Source: Chitinophaga sancti
GTDB taxonomy: Bacteria > Bacteroidota > Bacteroidia > Chitinophagales > Chitinophagaceae
Length of the DNA: 64,000 nucleotides
Direction: 5' to 3'
Assembly: GCF_034087045.1 (NCBI RefSeq)
Contig: NZ_CP139247.1
Span: 6,164,001-6,228,000, forward strand
A program made the translations under genes and the position numbers. How positions within the stretch are numbered: position 1 is the stretch's first letter; each line of letters starts with the position of its first letter. The notes beneath the pieces are model-generated. The model did no database searches. It was not told where the DNA came from and worked only from the letters and a program-made list of their open reading frames with translations. Shown here piece by piece: positions 44,455 to 54,134 of the stretch.

Positions 44455-47400
44455 TTATAGTTTGTAATAAATAGATTTGGTGATAAATGATGTGATATGG
44501 TTTGTGCCTGGTAGCCGGTAGCTGATATCTACAGGATAATAAATATTCTGCTGTAAATCAGGATACAGGCTGGTAAGCAATGGAGATGATGGATTTATTT
44601 TTGCGGTTTTGTTTAGTAATTCATGGTAGTCAAGATTTGCTTCGCAGGATACATAATAGATCATTCTGGCACGTCCGGCAGTGTAAGTATCATTTGCAAG
44701 ATAGACGGCATCCAATGGCGGTGTAGAACGAGATATATCCTTAGACGTTCTTTGAGCGGTAACCTGAGATGTTTCTAAAGTTATACCCTGAGATGTTCCC
44801 TGAGTTATACCCTGAGACGTTCCCCGAGTTATACCCTGAGATGTTCCCTGAGTTATACCCTGAGACGTTCCCCGAGTTATACCCTGAGACGTTCCCCGAG
44901 TTATACCCTGAGATGTTCCCTGAGCTATACCCTGAGACGTTCCCCGAGTTATACCCTGATCTGTCGCATTGTTATAAATCAATGGTATAATCTGATTTTG
45001 CAACCAGCTATTGTTTGCATTCGCTTCCAGAAACACAAGCCCATTTAATTCATACTGATCGAAAGTCTCCTCCATATCCCATCGCTGGCCAATTACACTG
45101 ATATAACCAGTCCCTACATCAAAGAAATCCCGTGAATTTGTAACCCCACTCATTTTTTCAATGAATGTGTTGTACATACTGGTACGGAACCCAAAACCAA
45201 TCAGCTCTTTACTGATAGCTGCGGTAGCATTACCTTTTAAACTATTTTGTGTAATAGTCGTCGTGTCTCCATCTGAAGAAGTAATTGAATGATTGCCGGC
45301 AATTACATTATTAGTGTCAGCCCTGCTCTCCCGTACTACACTCAAAGAATACGAAGTTTCTTTGATCATACCCAATGGTATCGCAAAGTCCAATTGGGCC
45401 ATACCAGAATCATAAGCAAAAGCCGTTTTTATTGACTGCCCACTTTCCGACACCATATTCACTACTATTTCATCTGAAAACAAATACGGCTGCCCGCGTT
45501 TTAGTTTGATATAACCAGCAGGTGATTCTTTTGGCAGAAAATGATACTGGTCTTTTATAGGGTATTCATAGGCAACATTCTCCCATGGTATGTAATCAGG
45601 TGCGACCCCTGTTGTAAAGCTGGTAGATTTCGTTTCGCTATCATCCAGCACCATCCAGCCAGCACCATTCTGTCTTTCTATATGCACCTTTGCTGTTGCA
45701 TTCAGGGTACTGGTCGGTGGTAATATGTCTTTTAGGTGTAACAATGCTGTCGTACCGTCTGATGAAATTTCAGTTGTACCCGTAATAGCAGTTTTATCAT
45801 TCAATAATGTAATCCCATCCAACTGCACCCGATAAGTTGCTACTTCATCATAATTATTCAACATCGAAAATGGCTTAGTAATGGGAATATTGAAAGCCAC
45901 CTGTGGTGTAGCAAATACACTGACTTCATCCGATTGGTGAGCTGGTTTGATATCATTGATAATAGGAAGATCAAGCTCCTTGCCTCCTTCTATTTCGCAT
46001 TGCGAACCCAGTTCTACTTTGATACTTGCAGTACCATGTACCATCCCTCCCAATACTGAATATTTCACACCCACCATTCCTTTCATCCAACTGGGATTCG
46101 GCATTTTTGCCTGTAACAATACCGCTGCTGCCAGTTTTGCGATAGGAAAACCTCTTTTCTTACCAAATACTTTTACCCGCATCCCCACTTCCCCATTCAG
46201 GTAAGCATATGCCTGTCCGGAGGCATACCATCCATTGATACCAATCACCTCATTACTCCCTTTACAACGCGCCTCTCCATAATCGCGGAGACAGATATCT
46301 GCACCTGCACCAATCACAAAGTCTCCATACACGCCATAATCAAAACTAAAATTCGTAGAAAAATGCGCACCAAAAGCTAGTCCGCCGCCGGATTTCAACG
46401 GATATTCCATTGTATTGGAATATGCTCCCAATACATCACTGACTTCTTTGGGCAAAGGTGGCATTTCTTCCAGCTGAGACCCGGTCATGAAATAAGTTTT
46501 AACAGTTGCCAGTCCGGCAATATCCAGGTTAAACATCTGTGAAGGCCGGCCTATATAAAAGTACCAGTCATCCGGCCCTATATGCAATGCGCTTTCGCCA
46601 TTCCCTTTTATAAAGCAATTGATATATGTCTTTGCAATGGCATCGAATGTACTGTCCACATTATCATAACGCATTTTTAAGGTGATACGAAGAGGCGCAC
46701 TTTCATCGCCATTGGCATCTTTACTATTCTGCGCCTTTACTGGTAAATGCAACACATACCCTGCACCATCAAACTGTGCATAACGGAAACCGCCATCTAT
46801 ACCGAACTGCACTTCCAGCGAAGCATTGACATTTACGATCATTTCTTTTACAAGTGCCAGCGATACCCCTCCCATAAAACCCAGCCCGGCCTCCTTAGAG
46901 GGAATATATTGAAAGATCTCATCCCCCTCTTTCAATCCTCCTTTCTGGTCTACCACATTCCGCGAGGCATAAGGATCAAAATTTCCCGGTCTTTCCATAT
47001 GATAAGATAAACCACCCATTAAGCCTGTGAGATTAAGCATCGGTGGTATCGGAATATTCGTACCTACATACGCATCAACATGATAATACCGGTAATCATC
47101 TTTTGAACCAAAATAAGCAGTAGCTTTTGCTTCAGGAATAGGTCCCGGCAATCCGAATTTCAGATACCCCCTGAAACCATTGCCATATAAAGGATGCTTG
47201 TCAAAAAGCGTCAATATCCCATCCATTTTAAAAGCCATCACCGCTACCATGAGATGAATATCGCTGATACTCACTTTCCCATCTGTCACTACGAAGGACG
47301 TAGATCCGCTAAACCCTTTATCAGAAGCATTCATGAAGTTCAATCTCACCCCTGCACCAATGGCGATCCTACCTTCATTAATCCCCAGTCTGATACTATC

Positions 47401-48714
47401 AAATGAAACTGGAAAGGCAGCCATCTTACTACTATTGCTATTCAAGGAAAATGTACCGCTGTGTACATAAGGTTGTTGCGTAGAAAGCACCAGGTCTTCA
47501 AATGCGACACCCTGTATATTCAATACCCCTTTATTAATATTGACCTTTCCATGCAGGGTGGCCACAGGTACAAAATCCCTGACCTCAATCCGGGAATTCT
47601 TATTTAATATAATTTCACCTGCAAAGCATTCGTATTTCCTATCTTCTGCTATTGACAAACCAAATATATAGTACGGATCACTCCCCCGCATATTTACCGA
47701 AGCCTCATAATCAATAGGTGTTTTACCCAGGAAACCTATTTGCAACTGGCCGCCCAGCGTACCTCCATTCAGTTTGTTCTTACTAAAACTGATTCCCAGC
47801 TTATCTATAGAAATAGGCCATCCGCTCAAATTAGCATCTCCTGATTTTACTATATCTGTAGCAGTTAAAGCACCACTCACTCCCTGATCATCTATGATAA
47901 AATCGGTCACCTTTATTGATGGCCGGCCTAATTGGGAAGGCAACCCGACCTCCAGTTCCTGTAAATAAAATCCTCTCCATAATACATCTGTTTCTCTGAG
48001 ACCATCAGGGTTCATTAGGTCACTGAGATCTACCACCGCATTCCGCACTTTGAAAGAGAAATCCTTCAAACCTGTTATATGAAAAGGGGGCAAATCTATC
48101 CCAGCGACAATGTCATTCAAATCAGTAACATGTACCTGTAAAACTGCTTTCAATTTTTCTTCCAATGGGTCCTCCGGCGTCAGCCAACCTTTATCAAATT
48201 CAAATACAGCGCTTAAGTTAGCCCCATTAAAGCCATTGCAATCCCATTCGATATAATTACGCCCATCACCAGGAAAAACAAGATCTACATGCTCATTGAC
48301 AGCAACCTGCTGATCTTTCAGTAATACCAACCTGGTAGCACCGGATACACCTATCCCGCCAGGTGTAAAAGCAATATCCCTCCCACCGAAAATCAGTTCA
48401 TGCTCCGTACCGGGAAAAGGAAATCGGAAATATGCATTCAGGTAAGCACCTGTAGGCGTGAACCGCGCACTGTCAATAGCAATGACATAGATCCTGCCAT
48501 TGATCTCACGGACAAGACCCACCGGCAAGCGACCCATTTCCTGCGTGCCAAGTGCGCTGACATAACGCCCGCTATCCTGAATTTCTTTGAATATACCTGC
48601 TACGTAGTTTGTATCTGATATAGCGCCTGCCAGGGATATGGCGGGGGAAAACAGACATAAGATCACCAACCACAATTGCTGTAGTACAGGTATAGGGTTA
48701 CTATTAAATTTCAT
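44455..48714 (-). CDS. Large exported beta-rich protein with a C-terminal minisatellite, unknown function
   Basis: A 1419-residue exported protein with a signal peptide ending LFSPAISLA. Residues 30-650 are long runs of beta strands with repeated layer-like patterns (for example TLHGKVNINKGVLNIQGVAF), resembling AsmA-like or translocation-type beta-solenoid proteins. Residues 650-1100 contain further beta domains such as GGGLAFGAHFSTNFSFDYGV. Near 1248-1312 an eight-residue unit, SQGITRGT, is repeated about eight times. There is no type IX sorting domain and no family that I recognise. It heads a three-gene set with the FN3 protein and a barrel protein. Confidence 0.72.
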   Translation of the reverse strand: MKFNSNPIPVLQQLWLVILCLFSPAISLAGAISDTNYVAGIFKEIQDSGRYVSALGTQEMGRLPVGLVREINGRIYVIAIDSARFTPTGAYLNAYFRFPFPGTEHELIFGGRDIAFTPGGIGVSGATRLVLLKDQQVAVNEHVDLVFPGDGRNYIEWDCNGFNGANLSAVFEFDKGWLTPEDPLEEKLKAVLQVHVTDLNDIVAGIDLPPFHITGLKDFSFKVRNAVVDLSDLMNPDGLRETDVLWRGFYLQELEVGLPSQLGRPSIKVTDFIIDDQGVSGALTATDIVKSGDANLSGWPISIDKLGISFSKNKLNGGTLGGQLQIGFLGKTPIDYEASVNMRGSDPYYIFGLSIAEDRKYECFAGEIILNKNSRIEVRDFVPVATLHGKVNINKGVLNIQGVAFEDLVLSTQQPYVHSGTFSLNSNSSKMAAFPVSFDSIRLGINEGRIAIGAGVRLNFMNASDKGFSGSTSFVVTDGKVSISDIHLMVAVMAFKMDGILTLFDKHPLYGNGFRGYLKFGLPGPIPEAKATAYFGSKDDYRYYHVDAYVGTNIPIPPMLNLTGLMGGLSYHMERPGNFDPYASRNVVDQKGGLKEGDEIFQYIPSKEAGLGFMGGVSLALVKEMIVNVNASLEVQFGIDGGFRYAQFDGAGYVLHLPVKAQNSKDANGDESAPLRITLKMRYDNVDSTFDAIAKTYINCFIKGNGESALHIGPDDWYFYIGRPSQMFNLDIAGLATVKTYFMTGSQLEEMPPLPKEVSDVLGAYSNTMEYPLKSGGGLAFGAHFSTNFSFDYGVYGDFVIGAGADICLRDYGEARCKGSNEVIGINGWYASGQAYAYLNGEVGMRVKVFGKKRGFPIAKLAAAVLLQAKMPNPSWMKGMVGVKYSVLGGMVHGTASIKVELGSQCEIEGGKELDLPIINDIKPAHQSDEVSVFATPQVAFNIPITKPFSMLNNYDEVATYRVQLDGITLLNDKTAITGTTEISSDGTTALLHLKDILPPTSTLNATAKVHIERQNGAGWMVLDDSETKSTSFTTGVAPDYIPWENVAYEYPIKDQYHFLPKESPAGYIKLKRGQPYLFSDEIVVNMVSESGQSIKTAFAYDSGMAQLDFAIPLGMIKETSYSLSVVRESRADTNNVIAGNHSITSSDGDTTTITQNSLKGNATAAISKELIGFGFRTSMYNTFIEKMSGVTNSRDFFDVGTGYISVIGQRWDMEETFDQYELNGLVFLEANANNSWLQNQIIPLIYNNATDQGITRGTSQGIAQGTSQGITRGTSQGITRGTSQGITQGTSQGITRGTSQGITQGTSQGITLETSQVTAQRTSKDISRSTPPLDAVYLANDTYTAGRARMIYYVSCEANLDYHELLNKTAKINPSSPLLTSLYPDLQQNIYYPVDISYRLPGTNHITSFITKSIYYKL
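44779..44970 (-). repeat. Coding 24-bp minisatellite
   Basis: About eight copies of AGTTATACCCTGAGAYGTTC plus CCYG, period 24 bp, encode the octapeptide SQGITRGT/SQGITQGT in frame. C/T variants alternate (GACGTTCCCCG and GATGTTCCCTG). Flanking codons (TSQVTAQRT, TSKDISRST) look like older, decayed copies. Confidence 0.93.
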
Positions 48715-48916
48715 TATTATCAGGTTTCAAACAACATTCTGAATATATGATTATTTTCGCATAACAAAATATTTAATTATCTCTAAAAAAGTCTTATGAT
48801 CAAATTGCATTGTTGCAGGTATTTAATATGAACCACAATAGAATTTATTAACTAACAAAAGTCAAGTAGATTCCCTCTCACAGTGCTGACATTTGTGCTA
48901 TCAAATCAAAACAACA

Positions 48917-49927
48917 ATGGCACAAAAGAACTTAGCACTTGTATCCGGCGCAAACGGACACTTAGGCAACAACCTTGTAAGACTCCTTATTAAAAAAGGT
49001 ATCCCTGTCAGGGCCACCGTCAGAAATATCAATAACAAACCCCCTTTCCACGGCCTCGACTGTGAAGTCGTTCAGGCCGACATTACCGACAAAGCCTCCT
49101 TTGTTAAAGCCTTACAAGGCGTTGAAACCTTCTACGCTGTTGGCGCCTCCTTTAAACTATGGGCAAAAGATCCGAAAAAGGAGATCTACGATGTGAATAT
49201 GAATGGCACCCGCAATACTATCGAAGCTGCTGCTGCCGCAGGTGTAAAACGAATCGTATACGTCAGCTCCATCGCCGCACTCAATTATAACAACCTCCCC
49301 ACCAAAGAAAGCAACGGCTACAATCCCGACCGCCGCGATATGTATTACAACTCTAAAAACGACGGTGAAATACTGGCCTTTCAATTGGCAAAAGAACTGG
49401 GCATAGAACTGGTTTCTGTCATGCCATCTGCTATGATCGGCAGCGATGCCTTCCTGCCACTGAACGTATCATATGGTGTATTGAAACTCATTCTGAATAA
49501 ACAGATCCCCATGGATACCCGCATCACACTGAACTGGATTGATGTGAAAGACGTTGCCGAAGGCTGCATCCTGGCTGCTCTAAAAGGCAGGCCAGGTGAA
49601 CGTTACATACTGGCAAATGAACAATGCATGACCATCACCGATACGACCAGACTGGCACAGGAATTATATCCTGCACTAAAACTAAAAATCCCCGGCTCGG
49701 TTCCTAAATTCATGCTCTTCGCCATCGCAGGGATCATGGAATTCTCCGCCCGCATGAGCAATAAAGCACCCGTACTGACCAGGAAAGATATCGCCATGTT
49801 CTCTGGTTTACAACAAAACTTCGACATCTCCAAAGCCAGAAAGGAACTGGGCTTTAATCCCAAATCACCAAAACAGGCTGTAACAGAAGCATTCGCTTAT
49901 CTCATGGAACACAGGGAATTATTGTAA
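48917..49927 (+). CDS. NAD(P)-dependent epimerase/reductase (extended SDR)
   Basis: A 336-residue protein of the extended short-chain dehydrogenase type, closest in pattern to dihydroflavonol-4-reductase-like enzymes. The Rossmann motif is LALVSGANGHLGNNLVRLL. IVYVSSIAAL supplies the Ser, and MYYNSKNDGE supplies the YxxxK catalytic pair. The substrate may be an aldehyde, ketone or nucleotide sugar, and cannot be fixed from sequence. The ATG at 48917 is preferred over 48893. A Crp-like regulator gene starts 8 bp after the stop codon, so the pair is likely one operon. Confidence 0.9.
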   Translation: MAQKNLALVSGANGHLGNNLVRLLIKKGIPVRATVRNINNKPPFHGLDCEVVQADITDKASFVKALQGVETFYAVGASFKLWAKDPKKEIYDVNMNGTRNTIEAAAAAGVKRIVYVSSIAALNYNNLPTKESNGYNPDRRDMYYNSKNDGEILAFQLAKELGIELVSVMPSAMIGSDAFLPLNVSYGVLKLILNKQIPMDTRITLNWIDVKDVAEGCILAALKGRPGERYILANEQCMTITDTTRLAQELYPALKLKIPGSVPKFMLFAIAGIMEFSARMSNKAPVLTRKDIAMFSGLQQNFDISKARKELGFNPKSPKQAVTEAFAYLMEHRELL

Positions 49928-49935
49928 CTTTGGAG

Positions 49936-50514
49936 ATGCATAAAAAATTGCTGGAATACATCGCTTCTAATATAACCTTTCAAAAAAAGGATATAGCACT
50001 GATAGAAAAATATTTCGAACCAGTGCTATATCCTAAAAACCGGATATTGGAAGAAGAAGGAAAGGTTCCCCTGTATCTTTACTACATCGTATCCGGCCAT
50101 CTCCGGCTCTTTCATTACAATGAAAACGGGGATGAGGTGACCACACATATTAATTGTCCACCAGGATTTTTCACCTCTTATTTCAATTTTATCAATCAGA
50201 CAAGATCGGACGAAAATGTGGAGTGCATAACTGATTGCGAACTACTGAGAATTACCAAAGAAGACCTGGATCTATTGACGGCCGAAAGCGAAATAATGAA
50301 GGACTTCAGTATCCGGGTATTCCAACAGTCTATCACCTATAATGAGAACCGGTCCAGAGAACTGGCTAGCCTCACCGCAGAACAACGTTATGTAAAACTG
50401 ATCAACAACTACCCTGATATCCTGCATAATGTTCCTGTTCAATACATTGCATCCTTTCTTGGTATGAAGGCCGAAAGCCTGAGTCGCATCAGGAGAAAAC
50501 TGAGTCAATCATAA
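49936..50514 (+). CDS. Crp/Fnr-family transcriptional regulator
   Basis: A 192-residue regulator with an N-terminal cyclic-nucleotide-binding-like beta-barrel (RILEEEGKVPLYLYYIVSGH, LRLFHYNENGDEVTTHIN) and a C-terminal helix-turn-helix (VQYIASFLGMKAESLSRIRR). The characteristic phosphate-binding arginine cassette of true CRP is not complete, as usual for Bacteroidota members whose ligand is unknown. It lies 8 bp after the epimerase gene and may control that gene. The ATG at 49936, preceded by TTTGGAG, is used rather than the TTG at 49930. Confidence 0.9.
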   Translation: MHKKLLEYIASNITFQKKDIALIEKYFEPVLYPKNRILEEEGKVPLYLYYIVSGHLRLFHYNENGDEVTTHINCPPGFFTSYFNFINQTRSDENVECITDCELLRITKEDLDLLTAESEIMKDFSIRVFQQSITYNENRSRELASLTAEQRYVKLINNYPDILHNVPVQYIASFLGMKAESLSRIRRKLSQS

Positions 50515-50676
50515 CTCTCCATAACAATTTATGGTATTTCATAAAACCGTATATCAAATTCACGAAATACCGTAACGTTTATCCCTACCCATTTTCCACA
50601 ACTTACTCATTGGCAAACCATTGTTAATATGGCATAATATTCGCCAACCCCGTTGCCAGAAATAACCAATATTCTT

Positions 50677-52371
50677 ATGATGAAAACCTTTCTCACCACT
50701 GGGCTACTGCTTGCCCTTTTATCTGGCTGTACAAAAAAAGAATTGAGTGAAAAAGCCCCCACTGTTGCAGCAGCTGATGCTGCCAGCTCTCCTGTAGGCG
50801 ATGTCGTCGGCAAAGTGACCGTTGGCTACCAGGGATGGTTCAATGCTCCCGGCGATGGCTCTGCCGTAAACAGATGGACACACCAAAACCTGGATATGTG
50901 GCCGGATATGCGTGAATATGAAATCACCTATGCCAGCACTTTTCCTAACCTTGCAAATGGAGATACTGCAAAGATGTTTTCATCTTATGATCAATCCACT
51001 GTAAACACACACTTCAGATGGATGCAGGAAAACGGTATTGATGCCGCGGCACTTCAGCGTTTCTCCGGCGAACTGGCTGATCCGGCTTTTAAATCCATGC
51101 GTGATAACATGGCGCAAAAAGTAAGAACGGCAGCGGAACTTACCGGCCGTAAGTTTTATATCATGTACGATGTTTCGGGCGATGTCAACATGCAGGAGCG
51201 TTTAAAATCTGACTTTACCAATACCATTCTCGGCACATTAAATCTGCTCTCCTCTCCTGCTTATGCCAAACAAAATGGTAAACCTGTGATCTGCATTTTT
51301 GGTATGGGCTACCAGGGAGCTCCTGCGCCCGGTCCCGGCGATTCTGCACAATGTCTGGATGTGATCAAATGGTTTAAAGATCAGGGATACTATGTGATTG
51401 GTAGTGTGCCGATGGACTGGCGTACACCAAACGTGTTTTCAAGAAGCAACTTTACCAGCGTATACAATTCATTCAATATGCTGGCTCCATGGGCGGTGGC
51501 TGCACAAGTGGGATCTACTTATCAACCCTGGATCCAGGGAGATTTTGATTACTGCGAAGCGCATGGTATGGATTATCAGCCTATCGCTTATCCTGGATTT
51601 TCTTTCCATAATTCGAATGCAGGCAGTCCGCTGAACGAAGTGCCAAGAAATCATGGCGACTTCATGTGGGCACAGGTCGCCGTGATGAAACAGGTAGGCG
51701 TACATAGCCTGTACATTGCCATGTTCGATGAGGTGAATGAAGGTACCGCGATCTTCAAAGTAGCAGAGAATGCTTCTCAGACACCTGTGAATACCAGCTT
51801 TGTAAACCTGGATCAGGATGGCGTAGCGGTGTCTTCTGACTTCTACCTGAGATTGGTGAATGATGCGGGTAAAATGATCAAAGGTGAAACTCCTTACCAG
51901 GCCACACATCCTACACAACATATTATTGGAGGCAGTGGTCCGCTGGCAGATGGTACCTATAAGATCATTAACAGGAATAGTAACCTTGCCCTCGATGCAG
52001 CAGGCCAGGGTACGGCCAATGAAACTGCGATACAGCAGTATACTTATAGCGGTGGTACCAATCAGCAATGGACGATCACAAGTGTAGGTGGTGATCATTA
52101 TAAAATAACCGGGGTACAAAGTGGTAAAGCACTCGACATTAAAGGACAATCCCTGTTGGATGGTGCCGGTCTGCAATTGTATGATTACAATGGTGGTGCG
52201 AACCAGCAGTTTATTTTATCCCCTGCTACCGGCGGATATTTTACGATCCAGGGTGTACAGAGCGGTAAGTTACTGGAAGTACCGGCGTTCTCTACTACAG
52301 CCGGTACTAAGATAGAACAATACCAGGCGAATAATGGCGCGAATCAGCAGTGGATCATTACCAAATTATAA
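50677..52371 (+). CDS. GH71/99-like glycosidase lipoprotein with C-terminal RICIN domain
   Basis: A 564-residue surface lipoprotein (MMKTFLTTGLLLALLSGC). The catalytic region, residues 40-420, has VGYQGWFNAPGDGSAVNRWT, MFSSYDQSTVNTHFRWMQEN, DAAALQRFSGE and AMFDEVNEGTAIFK, the pattern of 'glycoside hydrolase family 71/99-like' proteins, which cleave alpha-glucan or mannan-type bonds. Residues 430-564 form a ricin-B (beta-trefoil) lectin domain with three Q-x-W-type repeats (NQQWTI, NQQFIL, NQQWII). The next gene carries a nearly identical RICIN domain on a different catalytic domain, suggesting that both enzymes bind the same polysaccharide. ATGs at 50677 and 50680 are equally possible starts. 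Confidence 0.85.
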   Translation: MMKTFLTTGLLLALLSGCTKKELSEKAPTVAAADAASSPVGDVVGKVTVGYQGWFNAPGDGSAVNRWTHQNLDMWPDMREYEITYASTFPNLANGDTAKMFSSYDQSTVNTHFRWMQENGIDAAALQRFSGELADPAFKSMRDNMAQKVRTAAELTGRKFYIMYDVSGDVNMQERLKSDFTNTILGTLNLLSSPAYAKQNGKPVICIFGMGYQGAPAPGPGDSAQCLDVIKWFKDQGYYVIGSVPMDWRTPNVFSRSNFTSVYNSFNMLAPWAVAAQVGSTYQPWIQGDFDYCEAHGMDYQPIAYPGFSFHNSNAGSPLNEVPRNHGDFMWAQVAVMKQVGVHSLYIAMFDEVNEGTAIFKVAENASQTPVNTSFVNLDQDGVAVSSDFYLRLVNDAGKMIKGETPYQATHPTQHIIGGSGPLADGTYKIINRNSNLALDAAGQGTANETAIQQYTYSGGTNQQWTITSVGGDHYKITGVQSGKALDIKGQSLLDGAGLQLYDYNGGANQQFILSPATGGYFTIQGVQSGKLLEVPAFSTTAGTKIEQYQANNGANQQWIITKL

Positions 52372-52380
52372 AGAGAAAGA

Positions 52381-52480
52381 TGGGGGGTATCAAAAGTTAG
52401 CATACACCCTCTTAAAATCCGGGTACCTGATAGAGACAGGTTCCATTTTATGCAATTCTCAGGAGTTCCATTTATTTCTG
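52381..52480 (-). repeat. Dispersed intergenic repeat, copy B
   Basis: The minus strand reads AATAAATGGAACTCCTGAGA, then ATTGCATAAAATGGAACC, a variable centre, and AAGAGGGTGTA...CTAACTTTTGATACCCC. It matches copy A at 29764-29855 in the opposite orientation, including the hairpin end. It lies between the two RICIN-bearing genes of the polysaccharide-utilisation cluster. Confidence 0.75.
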
Positions 52481-52557
52481 ATATACCTCTTCTTTTTCTG
52501 CAACACCCTGTAAGGGCGATTACGATTTATAAAGGTCATTTCAAATTAACCTAACTC

Positions 52558-54048
52558 ATGCTACGGAATTATATCCTAATATTGCTCACCCTTCTCATCG
52601 GTGCCTGCACCCCGAAAGGCGCAAATGACAACAATATGCTCAGAGCAGATCAATTAGCTTACGTCGCACCCACTACAGGCTATGGCAGTCTGAAAGATTC
52701 CAATATCCTTTACTTTGGCAGATGGGATTTCAGTGATAGCACGAAATTCAATGCTTACTGGGGAGGTGCTTATATCAAGGTGAACTTTACAGGAACTACG
52801 GTAAAACTAAAGACCGCTAATACCAGCAATTTCTATGCGAGTATAGATGGTGGTCCCTGGGTATCCTACAAAAACGTAGGTGGTATCATAGACCTTACTG
52901 CAACACCTTTGTCTGCAGGCAACCACAGCCTGAGTATTGCACAGGGCAGAGATTATGACTACCTGTTTAGTTTTCAGGGCCTGCTATTGGATGCGGGTGC
53001 AACCACCAGCAAGCCTGCGGCGTCTGATTATCTGATTGAATACATTGGCGATTCTATTACAGCCGGTTATCTCGATGACCAGGCAAATGTATCGGATTAT
53101 GCATGGATCTGTTCCGAAGCATTAGGTACCGAACATACACAAATCGCCTATCCCGGTATTGCACTGGTGAGCAGTTCAAGACATGGTGTGGCAATGGATA
53201 GCCAGTATTTCAAATTACAACCTCCGAATTATACACCACGTGTAGCATGGGATTTTACAAAGTATACCCCAAAAGCGGTTGTATTAAACCTGGGTACGAA
53301 TGATGGTGATTATGAAGATTCGGACAGTACCTTTCAGGCGGTATATGAATACCTGTTAAGTGGGATCAGAACTAAATTTCCGCAGGCAGAGATATTTGTA
53401 TTGAGAACATTCCTGGGAATCCGGTCACAGCCTACGGCTGCTGCTGTAGCGGCACGTATTGCAGCGGGTGATAAGAAGGTACATTATGTAAATACGGATG
53501 GCTGGATCACTCAATCTACTGCAGATTACCTGGCAGATAACCTGCACCCGAGTGAGTCAGGACATATTAAAATCGCAGGGTTGTTGCAGGCAGTACTGGC
53601 TCCTTATGTAAAAGGTACTTCTGTTATTCCTGACGGCACCTATGCGATCGTAAATAAAAACAGTGGTCTGGTGATGGATGCTGCCGGTCAGGGTACTGCT
53701 GCCGGCACGGCTATACAGCAATGGACGGATAATGCTGGTACAAATCAACGCTGGCAGGTAACTTCGTTAGGGAATAACCGGTATAAGATCATCGGTGTGC
53801 AGAGTGGAAAGTCGCTGGATATAAAAGGCCAATCCCTGGCCAATGGCGCTGCACTGCAATTGTATGATTACAGTGGTGGTGACAACCAGCAATGGATGAT
53901 CACGAAAAATGCGGATGGCTATTATACTATTACAGGCGTACAAAGCGGTAAGGTATTAGAGATCCCGGCGCTCTCTGTTACACCCGGTACTGTGGTGGAA
54001 CAATATGAGAACAATGGCGGAAGTAACCAGTTATGGTCGTTTCAATAA
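52558..54048 (+). CDS. CE2-like SGNH esterase lipoprotein with C-terminal RICIN domain
   Basis: A 496-residue lipoprotein (LLTLLIGAC). Residues 30-150 form the N-terminal jelly-roll typical of CE2 acetyl-xylan esterases (ILYFGRWDFSD, FTGTTVKLKTAN). The SGNH hydrolase domain follows with block I IEYIGDSITAGY (nucleophile Ser), block III VVLNLGTNDGDY and block V DNLHPSESGH, giving Ser-Asp-His. Residues 355-496 are a ricin-B lectin domain with three QxW repeats, closely similar to that of the preceding gene. The enzyme should deacetylate polysaccharides so that the neighbouring glycosidase can act. It is closed by a hairpin terminator. Confidence 0.9.
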   Translation: MLRNYILILLTLLIGACTPKGANDNNMLRADQLAYVAPTTGYGSLKDSNILYFGRWDFSDSTKFNAYWGGAYIKVNFTGTTVKLKTANTSNFYASIDGGPWVSYKNVGGIIDLTATPLSAGNHSLSIAQGRDYDYLFSFQGLLLDAGATTSKPAASDYLIEYIGDSITAGYLDDQANVSDYAWICSEALGTEHTQIAYPGIALVSSSRHGVAMDSQYFKLQPPNYTPRVAWDFTKYTPKAVVLNLGTNDGDYEDSDSTFQAVYEYLLSGIRTKFPQAEIFVLRTFLGIRSQPTAAAVAARIAAGDKKVHYVNTDGWITQSTADYLADNLHPSESGHIKIAGLLQAVLAPYVKGTSVIPDGTYAIVNKNSGLVMDAAGQGTAAGTAIQQWTDNAGTNQRWQVTSLGNNRYKIIGVQSGKSLDIKGQSLANGAALQLYDYSGGDNQQWMITKNADGYYTITGVQSGKVLEIPALSVTPGTVVEQYENNGGSNQLWSFQ

Positions 54049-54055
54049 GTTTAAC

Positions 54056-54082
54056 AGGCTGCATCTGTAACAGATGCAGCCT
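54056..54082 (+). terminator. Hairpin after the CE2-RICIN gene
   Basis: A perfect 12-bp stem (AGGCTGCATCTG / CAGATGCAGCCT) with a TAA loop lies 8 bp after the stop codon. The T tract is weak. Confidence 0.75.
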
Positions 54083-54134
54083 TCCATTTATATTTCATCA
54101 GCTACTGCTGACATGGAAAACAAAGTAAATCTGA

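Noticed and set aside
44769..44990. Plus-strand frame encoding repeated FPELYPE-type units
   Set aside because: It is the antisense of the 24-bp minisatellite; the minus-strand frame is part of a 1419-residue exported protein and is clearly the coding one.
51469..52176. 235-codon minus-strand frame across the GH71/99-RICIN gene
   Set aside because: The plus-strand protein has a lipoprotein signal, family motifs and three QxW repeats; the antisense frame has none.
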